Source: Treponema sp. (GTDB lineage: Bacteria; Spirochaetota; Spirochaetia; Treponematales; Treponemataceae). Taken from it: a DNA stretch of 10,995 bases. Location: assembly GCA_017963165.1 (NCBI GenBank), contig JAGCTZ010000087.1, positions 1 through 10,995 on the forward strand, written 5' to 3'. The translations under genes and the position numbers were made by a program. This document shows positions 5,532 through 10,995 of the stretch, one piece after another; within the stretch, counting starts at the first letter, position 1; every line of letters starts with the position of its first letter. Below the pieces are notes generated by a model. The model saw only the letters and a program-made list of their open reading frames with translations, did not search any database and was not told the origin of the DNA.

Positions 5532-6824
5532 ATGAAAGTGAAACTCTTGTATGTACCTGTTTTGTGTTTGATTTTAATTCTTTGCGGATGTCAGAATAAA
5601 GTTGAACGACAAAAGCTTTTAGAACGCGAGCAGCGTACACATCAAAATGGTCGTGATATACAGCAATATATTGCAGATGTAAAAAATCAAAAGGAAAAGG
5701 CTGTTATCGATTTTATAAACTCACTTTCAATGGAAGAAAGAGTTGCACAGCTTTTTGTAGTAAATATCGTTGGTAATGATTTTTTTGTTCCTGTAGAAGA
5801 AAATATTGCGGGCTGTTTTCTTTTCTTCAATTATAATGTTGCTGCTACAGTTCCTGCCATGATAAATTATAATCAGTCTATAATTGATTACTGCCGTCAG
5901 AATAATAAAATCCCGCCACTTCTTTCTATAGATCAGGAAGGTGGATATGTAAACAGGCTCCGAAGTCTTAATGGACCTCTCCCTTCTGCAGAACGGGTTT
6001 CTACTAAACTTTCGTCCAGTCTTGCAAGGGAACTTTATAAATATCAATCGCAACAGATGAAACTTCTTGGTTTTAATTTGAATTTTGCACCTGTTGTAGA
6101 AGTTTGTACAAAAGACAACGAGCAGTTTCTGACAGAACGGAGCTTTGGAAATCTGGAGAAAGTTCTGGAATATGGAACAGCCTGTGTAAATGCTTATGAA
6201 AAAAATGGGGTAGGGACTGTCCTTAAGCACTTTCCAGGAAATACAAATACAGATCCTCATACAGGTTTACCTGAAATTCAATGGTCTTCAAAAGAACTTG
6301 AAATGCAGCTGGAGCCTTTTGAGCAGCTTGTAAAACTAAATCCTGCCGGAATACTGATGTCTCATGCCCGGGTCAAGGGTTATGATCAGGAAAACCCTGC
6401 CTGCCTTTCTAAATATTGGGTAACTGATGTTCTTCGAAACAAATACAACTACCAGAGATTAATTTTTTCTGACGATATTTTTATGGGTGCGCTTGCAGAT
6501 AACGGTTATCCACCAGATGTAGCTGTTGTCGCCGCAATAGAAGCTGGAATTGACTGTATTATGATTTCGGAAAAACGTATTCAGACAAGCGTAGAGATTT
6601 TATGTAAAAAGGCAGACTCTGATTCACAGTTTGCAAACAGGCTGGACGAATCTGTAAGGCGAATGATAGAATATAAAATAAGCGCAGGTATATTGAGCAT
6701 TCAGCTTATGGAAAACGGAACTTATGCTGTTGTAATTAATTATCCTGAAACAGATCCGGACGATTACGAACAGTTTGAACAAATCAAACAGCAGAATATA
6801 AAACTTTATCTGGAAAACTTTTAA
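5532..6824 (+). CDS. nagZ: NagZ-like beta-N-acetylhexosaminidase lipoprotein (glycoside hydrolase family 3)
   Basis: The protein has 430 residues. Residues 1-20 form a lipoprotein signal with lipobox LCGC (Cys20), so it acts outside the cytoplasm like Bacillus NagZ and unlike the cytoplasmic E. coli enzyme. The GH3 barrel is clear: IDQEGGYVNRL (133-143), NFAPVVEV (184-191), KHFPG (232-236), DPH (241-243) carrying the Asp-His acid/base pair, and FSDDIFMGA (312-320) with Asp314 the expected nucleophile. These enzymes remove N-acetylglucosamine from peptidoglycan fragments during wall turnover. The common His after KHFPG is Asn here. There is no second C-terminal GH3 domain, so it is the single-domain type, with a short acidic tail. 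The RNA methyltransferase gene follows at once (TAAATG). Identity as a GH3 hexosaminidase is strong; the exact substrate is inferred. Confidence 0.88.
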   Translation: MKVKLLYVPVLCLILILCGCQNKVERQKLLEREQRTHQNGRDIQQYIADVKNQKEKAVIDFINSLSMEERVAQLFVVNIVGNDFFVPVEENIAGCFLFFNYNVAATVPAMINYNQSIIDYCRQNNKIPPLLSIDQEGGYVNRLRSLNGPLPSAERVSTKLSSSLARELYKYQSQQMKLLGFNLNFAPVVEVCTKDNEQFLTERSFGNLEKVLEYGTACVNAYEKNGVGTVLKHFPGNTNTDPHTGLPEIQWSSKELEMQLEPFEQLVKLNPAGILMSHARVKGYDQENPACLSKYWVTDVLRNKYNYQRLIFSDDIFMGALADNGYPPDVAVVAAIEAGIDCIMISEKRIQTSVEILCKKADSDSQFANRLDESVRRMIEYKISAGILSIQLMENGTYAVVINYPETDPDDYEQFEQIKQQNIKLYLENF

Positions 6825-7688
6825 ATGAAAAGAAATAAAAAGCAGTCACAGAATCAGTCACAAAATAATACGGTAAACAAAAATGATTATCGCGGTGCTG
6901 CCGGCTTTGAACGATATTATTCGGAGCTTTATGCAGATCGCTGGCCATTATTAAAACAGGCTTTTGCCGCGCCTGCAGATTCTGTTGAATATCATGTTCC
7001 AGAAGCTCAAAAGTCTTATTATCTTGATAGTGCAAGTATTCTTGCAGCATTATGTCTTCCGCTTTCACAAGCCCATGATATTCTTGATCTTTGTGCTGCT
7101 CCCGGTGGTAAAACTCTTGTACTTGCATCCCGTATGCTGCTGGATGCAGAGCTTTCTTCAAATGAACGATCACCTCAACGAAAGCATAGGCTTGCAACCG
7201 TTGTTCAGGAATGTCTTCCACCACAGATAAATGAACGAATAAAAGTCTCCTGTAGCGACGGTTCAACCTGGTGTACACGTCAGACAGAATGCTTTGATTC
7301 AATTTTACTTGACGCACCATGTTCTTCGGAACGTCATGTTATTGCAGATCCAAAATATCTTGAACAATGGTCGCTTTCAAGAATCAAAACTGTAACTATG
7401 GAGCAGTGGGCATTGCTTTCAAGTGCATACAGACTTTTACGTAAAGACGGTTTCCTTCTATATTCTACGTGTGCTTTGTGTCCTCAGGAAAATGACAAAA
7501 TGCTTGAGCGGCTTGCCAAAAAGTTTCCTGTTGAATTTATTATGCCTTCTCCAGACCCGAGTCAGATTTCTGCCTGTGCTGATTTTGTCCTTCCGGAATA
7601 TGAAAAGACAGAATATGGTTATCAGGTTCTTCCAGATGCTTCTAACGGTGCCGGACCAATTTATTTCTCATTGATAAAAAAACTATAA
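6825..7688 (+). CDS. RsmB/NSUN-family RNA (cytosine-5) methyltransferase
   Basis: The protein has 287 residues. The SAM-binding motif DLCAAPGGKT is at 88-97, DAPC with the motif IV cysteine (Cys166) at 163-166, and YSTC with the catalytic motif VI cysteine (Cys216) at 213-216. Two conserved cysteines in PC and TC contexts are diagnostic of the NOL1/NOP2/Sun class, which methylates C5 of cytosine in rRNA or tRNA. It lacks the N-terminal NusB-like domain of RsmB and the C-terminal PUA-like domain of RsmF. DAPCSSERHV is closest to the short NSUN4-like proteins. The first 20 residues are Lys/Gln/Asn-rich and probably disordered. The ATG directly follows the nagZ TAA, with only a weak GGA 10 bases upstream, so coupled translation is likely. 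The target RNA is unknown. No terminator is evident after it. Confidence 0.88.
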   Translation: MKRNKKQSQNQSQNNTVNKNDYRGAAGFERYYSELYADRWPLLKQAFAAPADSVEYHVPEAQKSYYLDSASILAALCLPLSQAHDILDLCAAPGGKTLVLASRMLLDAELSSNERSPQRKHRLATVVQECLPPQINERIKVSCSDGSTWCTRQTECFDSILLDAPCSSERHVIADPKYLEQWSLSRIKTVTMEQWALLSSAYRLLRKDGFLLYSTCALCPQENDKMLERLAKKFPVEFIMPSPDPSQISACADFVLPEYEKTEYGYQVLPDASNGAGPIYFSLIKKL

Positions 7689-7704
7689 TATTTTCACTTC
7701 CATC

Positions 7705-7733
7705 TTGATTTTTCGACATTTTAAGACGATAAT
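7705..7733 (+). promoter_or_regulatory. Candidate promoter of the GAF/HD-GYP gene
   Basis: TTGATT (7705-7710) and GATAAT (7728-7733) are 17 bases apart, giving a predicted start near 7740 and an untranslated leader of about 77 bases. The region is AT-rich, so other -10 choices are possible. Confidence 0.5.
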
Positions 7734-7756
7734 ATAAGAAATAAAAAATAATATTA

Positions 7757-7809
7757 AAAAACTGTGAAATCGCACCTCCTGTGCGAACCCGGGTGGAGTT
7801 TTTAAGGAG
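7757..7809 (+). promoter_or_regulatory. Structured 5' leader with loop complementary to the Shine-Dalgarno site
   Basis: TCGCAC (7770-7775) and GTGCGA (7781-7786) form a six-pair stem with loop CTCCT (7776-7780). The loop is the exact complement of AGGAG (7805-7809), the core of the HD-GYP gene's ribosome site. An outer stem pairs AAAAACT (7757-7763) with AGTTTTT (7797-7803), ending one base before the ribosome site. CCCGGG (7788-7793) lies between. Pairing of loop with ribosome site would make an H-type pseudoknot that blocks translation. I cannot match it to a known riboswitch class; it may respond to temperature, a ligand or a protein, or only reflect chance. Confidence 0.5.
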
Positions 7810-7816
7810 TATTCGG

Positions 7817-9064
7817 ATGTCTGCTAAAAAACAGGATAATGAAGATAAACTTCAAAAAATCATGGAGATTGAACGTCAGCTTAACGAGATTCAGGACGTT
7901 GATGTCCTGCTTGAGCGCATTCTTACAGAAACACGCCGTATCGTAAATGCTGATGCAGGTTCTATTTATGTTGTAGAAGAAGATCGTATTAAAATTAAAT
8001 ATGGTCAGAATGATACTCACCTTAAAGAACTTGCTCCTGGTGAAAAGCTTCCTTATAGTTGTTTCTCTTTCCCGATTAATGAAAAACAGATTTGTGGTTA
8101 TGTTGCCTCTACCGGTAAATCAGTAAATATTAGAGACTGTTATGAAATTCCGGAAACAGAACCATATAAATTTAATAAAAACACCGACATAATGACGAAT
8201 TATCGTACAAAGTCGATGTATACATTCCCTCTTAAAAATGCAACCGGCCAGATTCTCGGTGTTCTTCAGATAATAAACAAGCTTGATGAAAATGGTTCAG
8301 TTATTTCTTTTGACGAAGAAGATGAGCTTTTTATCGGACACTTTGCAGTAAGTGCCGTTCAGGCTTTGCAGCACGCTTATCTTACAAGTAACATGGTTAA
8401 GCGTATGCTTAAAATGGCAGAGTTCCGTGATCCAAAAGAAACATATCCACACGTAGAACGTGTTTCTTCATTCGCTATGGAAATTTATGACCGCTGGGCA
8501 TTTAATCACAATGTTCCGGCAGATGAAATATCAAAATACCGCGATAACCTTAAAATTGCTGCAAAATTCCATGATGTAGGTAAGGTTGGTATTTCGGATG
8601 TAATCCTTAAAAAGACATATCCTCGCTTTACAGAAGAAGAAAGAAATATCATGAAGGGCCACACCTGTATTGGTGCACAGCTTTTTGAACCAATTGAATC
8701 TTCACTTGATGTAATGGCTCAGGAAATTGCTCTTCATCACCACGACCGATGGGATGGTGGTGAATCCGGATATCCTGGAAACATTAAGCTTAGCGATTTT
8801 TCTATTAAAGATGGTGTTGTTCCAAAGGCAGAGCCACTTAAGGGCAAAGACATTCCTCTTAGTGCACGTATTGTTGCAGTTGCCGATGTTTTTGATGCTC
8901 TTAGTCATAAACGCTGCTATAAGGAATCCTGGTCTATTGATGATTCTTTCGAAGAAATTCAGAATAGTGCAGGCTCTCATTTTGATCCAGAAGTAGTATA
9001 CGCATTTATGCAGATCAGAGACCGCATCTGTGCAATTCAGATGGCATTCCCAGACGAAGAGTAA
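7817..9064 (+). CDS. GAF-domain HD-GYP protein, probable cyclic-di-GMP phosphodiesterase
   Basis: The protein has 415 residues from the ATG at 7817, which follows AAGGAG by seven bases; an earlier GTG at 7781 lies inside a hairpin and is unlikely. A short coiled coil (about 8-30) leads into a GAF sensor domain (about 25-185). The C-terminal HD-GYP domain has RDPKETYPHVERV (204-216), the metal pair HD at 252-253, GH at 281-282, HHHDRWDGGESGYP (307-320) and VADVFDAL (355-362). HD-GYP enzymes hydrolyse cyclic-di-GMP, controlling motility and surface life; the GAF domain would sense a small molecule or redox state. The GYP motif has two extra residues (usual form HHERWDGSGYP), and about 13 extra residues follow it before IPLSARI. 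No membrane segment, so cytosolic. It is monocistronic and converges with the minus operon. Class is firm; activity is inferred. Confidence 0.92.
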   Translation: MSAKKQDNEDKLQKIMEIERQLNEIQDVDVLLERILTETRRIVNADAGSIYVVEEDRIKIKYGQNDTHLKELAPGEKLPYSCFSFPINEKQICGYVASTGKSVNIRDCYEIPETEPYKFNKNTDIMTNYRTKSMYTFPLKNATGQILGVLQIINKLDENGSVISFDEEDELFIGHFAVSAVQALQHAYLTSNMVKRMLKMAEFRDPKETYPHVERVSSFAMEIYDRWAFNHNVPADEISKYRDNLKIAAKFHDVGKVGISDVILKKTYPRFTEEERNIMKGHTCIGAQLFEPIESSLDVMAQEIALHHHDRWDGGESGYPGNIKLSDFSIKDGVVPKAEPLKGKDIPLSARIVAVADVFDALSHKRCYKESWSIDDSFEEIQNSAGSHFDPEVVYAFMQIRDRICAIQMAFPDEE

Positions 9065-9082
9065 TCTTGAACCAACCGGGGT

Positions 9083-9101
9083 CCCTGAACTTATCGAAGG
9101 G
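9083..9101. repeat. REP-like palindrome between convergent genes
   Basis: CCCTGAACTTATCGAAGGG differs at two positions from CCCTGAGCTTGTCGAAGGG, a short palindrome I recall from many unrelated bacterial genomes. CCCT and AGGG pair, and the next GA/GA can form tandem sheared pairs with a loop of seven. It fills the 37-base gap between the convergent HD-GYP and YaiI genes and touches the TGA stop of the latter (9102-9104). It could act as a weak two-way transcript end, but no T-tract follows on either strand. Confidence 0.7.
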
Positions 9102-9554
9102 TCACATATTTCTAACTATAACTCTATCTAAACAATTCGCGAACTTTTCAAATTTTTTATTATCATAACCTTCGTGATAATGTTTAACCAGTCCAATTTC
9201 TGCTAACTGCAAATCAAAGTCTCTGTCGCTCAGGCGTTCCTTAATCATTTCTTTTGTGAATTCAGTTCCGCGGTCATTTATTGTAATTATTTCTTTCTGA
9301 ACAAGTTTATCTGCAAAAACAATATCGCGTGTAATTACAAGAGACTCTTTTTCTGCATGTTCAAGAATATATGTATCTGCCGAATCCTTCTGTTCATCAG
9401 TTACTATCATTTCAAAAGGAAGCTGCTCGTCACAATCTATCTGCTTATTTGCAACAAATGTGATGGGAATACAAAGCTTGTGAGCTGTTTTTACCGAGTG
9501 ATTTCTTACTTGACGGGGACAGGAATCTGCATCAATCCAGATATGCTTTATCAA
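9102..9554 (-). CDS. YaiI/YqxD family protein (DUF188)
   Basis: The protein has 150 residues, the usual family length. IWIDADSCP (5-13) matches the N-terminal acidic motif of the YaiI/YqxD family, followed by FVANKQ (33-38), DEQKDSADTYI (53-63), LVITRDI (72-78) and the closing INDRGTEFTKEMIKERLSDRD block. The conserved acids suggest a PIN-like nuclease fold, but no function has been shown to my knowledge. The start is TTG at 9554-9552: the DAD motif begins only a few codons in, no ATG or GTG lies between, and GCAGG stands six bases upstream. It is last in the rpmI-rplT-coiled-coil-zapA-yaiI run, 11 bases after the zapA stop. Its TGA touches the repeat at 9083-9101. Confidence 0.88.
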   Translation of the reverse strand: MIKHIWIDADSCPRQVRNHSVKTAHKLCIPITFVANKQIDCDEQLPFEMIVTDEQKDSADTYILEHAEKESLVITRDIVFADKLVQKEIITINDRGTEFTKEMIKERLSDRDFDLQLAEIGLVKHYHEGYDNKKFEKFANCLDRVIVRNM

Positions 9555-9565
9555 TTAAAACCTGC

Positions 9566-9886
9566 TTATAAGACCTTGTTGATTTTATTTATCATTGCGA
9601 TTGTTCGTCGCTCAAGCTCGTCACTTTCCTGATCGTTCATAGTCTGTATTTTTTGTGACTGATTTTTTTCAAGCTCAACGACATTTGATTTTTCTTTATA
9701 AACTTCATCGCAAAGCATTATGCCTGCAAGAATAGATGTCTGCAAAGGAGTTTTTATAGAATCAATTTTGCTTACATCGTCGACAATACGTGAATAATAG
9801 CCCAAGAGCTTTTTTAAATGCTCTTCGTCTTCGTTTGCCTGAATTGTAAAGGATGTACCTAAAAGATTAATCTGGAGCTTTCCCAT
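9566..9886 (-). CDS. zapA: Cell division protein ZapA
   Basis: The protein has 106 residues, typical of ZapA. The N-terminal half, GKLQINLLGTSFTIQANEDEEHLKKL, is the beta-rich head that binds FtsZ (I quote only its landmarks: INLLG at 6-10 and EHLKKLL at 22-28). LQTSILAGIMLCDEVY (48-63) and the Lys/Glu-rich remainder make the dimerising helix and coiled coil. ZapA cross-links FtsZ filaments at the division ring. The ATG follows a GGGGG stretch by seven bases. It lies 13 bases after the proline-rich coiled-coil gene and 11 bases before yaiI, so all three should be cotranscribed with the ribosomal genes. Identity is good on head-domain pattern, length and context. Confidence 0.85.
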   Translation of the reverse strand: MGKLQINLLGTSFTIQANEDEEHLKKLLGYYSRIVDDVSKIDSIKTPLQTSILAGIMLCDEVYKEKSNVVELEKNQSQKIQTMNDQESDELERRTIAMINKINKVL

Positions 9887-9899
9887 TAGAAAACCCCCG

Positions 9900-10499
9900 T
9901 TAGAAAATATCGAATCCTAATTCGTCGCGAGCTTCAGGATCTTCTGTATCAGTTTCGTCAGAAGGCTCTGAATATTCCTGCTCTTCATTTTCTGCTGCAT
10001 TTTCAAAAAGCTGTTCTTCAACAGGTTCCATAGAATCAAAATTAGGAGTTTCCGAAACTTCTACAGGTTCTTCTGGTTCAATTTCTGCTGGTTCTTCAAC
10101 TACAGGAGCTACAGAAGCTTCTGGTGCAGACACAGGTGCAGGTTCTACATGTGGGGTAGGTGGTACTGGTGGTACCGGAGGAGTTGGAGGCACTGGTGGA
10201 ACAGGAGGTACCGGTGGTACAGCCTGAGCAGGAGCTTCTTTAACGGCTGACTGACCGGCTGCCTTCAATACAGAATTTTCGATTGAATTAAGCCGGTCAA
10301 TTGCCTTTATGATACCAGTCTCGATCTTCTTTTGATCAGATTCAAAAGCATTAAGCTGCTCCGTTTTGGCAGAGAGTGCATTTGTGAGCTCTGAACATTT
10401 ATTGCGCAGAGCATCATTCTCGGCCTCAAGCTGTTGTATTTTTGCAACAGCGCTTTCTACTTTTTCTTCTAATAACAAAACCTGATCAAGTGATATCAT
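9900..10499 (-). CDS. Unrecognised coiled-coil, proline-rich acidic protein next to zapA
   Basis: The protein has 199 residues in three parts. Residues 1-80 form a predicted coiled coil (SLDQVLLLEEKVESAVAKI, then LEAENDALRNKCSELTNAL), recalling ZapB-like proteins. Residues 94-116 are a run of seven VPP/TPP units. Residues 118-199 are strongly acidic and Glu/Pro-rich, ending in the hydrophobic peptide DELGFDIF. There is no signal peptide or membrane segment. AAGGAAG seven bases before the ATG overlaps the rplT stop codon, so translation follows rplT closely. Position next to zapA and the ZapB-like N-terminus suggest a division-ring partner, with the end peptide as a docking tag; that is inference. 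The polyproline run should need EF-P. I cannot name the family with confidence. Confidence 0.8.
   Translation of the reverse strand: MISLDQVLLLEEKVESAVAKIQQLEAENDALRNKCSELTNALSAKTEQLNAFESDQKKIETGIIKAIDRLNSIENSVLKAAGQSAVKEAPAQAVPPVPPVPPVPPTPPVPPVPPTPHVEPAPVSAPEASVAPVVEEPAEIEPEEPVEVSETPNFDSMEPVEEQLFENAAENEEQEYSEPSDETDTEDPEARDELGFDIF
10152..10220 (-). repeat. 9-bp coding tandem repeat encoding (V/T)PP units
   Basis: Six tandem nine-base units run from 10162 to 10215 on the plus strand (for example GGTACTGGT and GGTACCGGA), with partial units on both sides. On the coding strand two codon triplets per unit alternate, giving the VPP/TPP run at residues 94-116. Units differ mainly at silent positions, so the array is not fresh, but unit gain or loss would keep frame. 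Confidence 0.75.
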
Positions 10500-10511
10500 A
10501 AAAAAGCTTCC

Positions 10512-10871
10512 TTATGCCTTGAGTGCGTTCTTAGCAGCTTCTACAACTGCCTTGAAAGCGGCTGGATCTTCAATAGCCATATTAGAAAGAGCCTTGCGGT
10601 TCAATTTAATACCTGCTTTTGTTACTCCATTAATAAACTGAGAGTATGTCATTCCTTCTTCACGAACAGCAGCGTTAATACGTGCAATCCACAAAGAGCG
10701 GAATTCATGCTTTCTGTCACGGCGGTCAACATAAGCGTGACCAAGTGCCTTTGTTACAGCATCTTTAGCTGGTTTGTAGTTTGATTTTCTGTCGCCACGG
10801 AAACCCTTTGCGAGCTTCAAAATCTTTACACGGCGATTCTTTCTTTTTGTTCCGTCTATTGCTCTTGACAT
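10512..10871 (-). CDS. rplT: 50S ribosomal protein bL20
   Basis: The protein has 119 residues and matches L20 throughout: [14 protein letters not shown] at the start, [21 protein letters not shown] around residues 18-38 (landmarks KGFRG and KPAKD), [19 protein letters not shown] in the middle and [13 protein letters not shown] near the end. L20 binds 23S rRNA early in large-subunit assembly and in many bacteria also represses its own operon through the mRNA. AGGAG lies six to seven bases before the ATG. It is 12 bases after rpmI, the standard infC-rpmI-rplT order, and its stop overlaps the ribosome site of the coiled-coil gene. No self-regulatory leader is visible because the operon start is outside the window. 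Confidence 0.98.
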   Translation of the reverse strand: MSRAIDGTKRKNRRVKILKLAKGFRGDRKSNYKPAKDAVTKALGHAYVDRRDRKHEFRSLWIARINAAVREEGMTYSQFINGVTKAGIKLNRKALSNMAIEDPAAFKAVVEAAKNALKA

Positions 10872-10883
10872 CGTTATCTCCTA

Positions 10884-10995
10884 TTAACCATAAGGAAGCA
10901 TCTGCTTTCTGATTTTCTTTGCATCTGCTTCTGCTACATAACCTGAAGCGCGAAGATTTCTCTTGCGTTTTGGAGAACGTTTTGTCAAAATATGA
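10884..10995 (-). CDS. rpmI: 50S ribosomal protein bL35, C-terminal part (5' end outside window)
   Basis: Reading the minus strand from the right edge gives [15 protein letters not shown], then [13 protein letters not shown] and the ending RKQMLPYG before TAA at 10886-10884. The HILTK...KRKRNLR block and the LPYG-type end are typical of L35, a small basic protein of the large subunit. About 37 of the usual 65 or so residues are inside the window; the start lies beyond base 10995. It stands 12 bases before rplT in the usual order. No frameshift is seen. Confidence 0.93.
   Translation of the reverse strand, partial: HILTKRSPKRKRNLRASGYVAEADAKKIRKQMLPYG

Noticed and set aside
5727..6260. 177-codon open frame on the minus strand inside nagZ
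   Set aside because: It is antisense to a well-supported GH3 enzyme, and its composition (Ile, Lys, Phe, Cys-rich) is that of a shadow frame.
6784..7320. 178-codon open frame on the minus strand opposite the RNA methyltransferase gene
   Set aside because: The plus strand encodes a clear SAM-dependent methyltransferase; the antisense frame shows no recognisable motif or start context and is a shadow.
7781..7816. GTG start for the HD-GYP protein at 7781
   Set aside because: It lies in the 3' arm of a hairpin without a ribosome site; the ATG at 7817 has AAGGAG at ideal distance.
10152..10220. CRISPR-like array from the regular nine-base repeats
   Set aside because: The units are contiguous without spacers and encode VPP/TPP in frame.

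Overview
The window reads as ordinary, gene-dense chromosome from a low-to-moderate GC bacterium, most likely a spirochaete of the Treponema group. This is inference from several signs: two exported lipoproteins with relaxed lipoboxes, a rpmI-rplT-coiled-coil-zapA gene order, a GGGtGRT-family protein, and a GAF/HD-GYP signalling protein. No 16S gene or other decisive marker is present. I see no CRISPR array, tRNA, rRNA, transposase or phage gene.

Layout. (1) 1-652: 3' part of a GGGtGRT-family gene on the plus strand. (2) 653-942: a 290-base gap packed with structure: an inverted copy of part of the gene's end, a rho-independent terminator, a second degenerate copy of the gene's last 13 codons, a REP-like palindrome, a second terminator, and a promoter. 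(3) 943-1653: a TtcA-like PP-loop ATPase. (4) 1631-5457, minus strand: an operon SDR oxidoreductase - nicotinate phosphoribosyltransferase - patatin-like lipoprotein, whose end overlaps the TtcA-like gene by 23 bases. (5) 5458-5531: a compact divergent promoter region. (6) 5532-7688, plus: a NagZ-like lipoprotein and an RsmB/NSUN-like RNA m5C methyltransferase, joined at TAAATG. (7) 7689-9064: a structured leader followed by a GAF + HD-GYP cyclic-di-GMP phosphodiesterase candidate. (8) 9065-9101: a second REP-like palindrome. (9) 9102-10995, minus: an operon read as rpmI (partial) - rplT - proline-rich coiled-coil protein - zapA - yaiI/yqxD.

How the genes work together. The minus operon at the right edge couples two ribosomal proteins to a division module, ZapA plus a coiled-coil neighbour that may be a ZapA partner. 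The left minus operon pairs NAD salvage with a dinucleotide-using oxidoreductase and a surface or periplasmic lipase. NagZ fits peptidoglycan recycling outside the cytoplasm.

The most notable signals are non-coding. Three operon-head genes have a perfect TATAAT placed so that transcription should begin at, or within a base of, the A of the start codon, and none has a usable Shine-Dalgarno site; they look leaderless. The HD-GYP gene instead has a leader whose hairpin loop is exactly complementary to its Shine-Dalgarno sequence. The GGGtGRT gene has left a fossil second C-terminus downstream. None of this amounts to a clear new multi-gene system.
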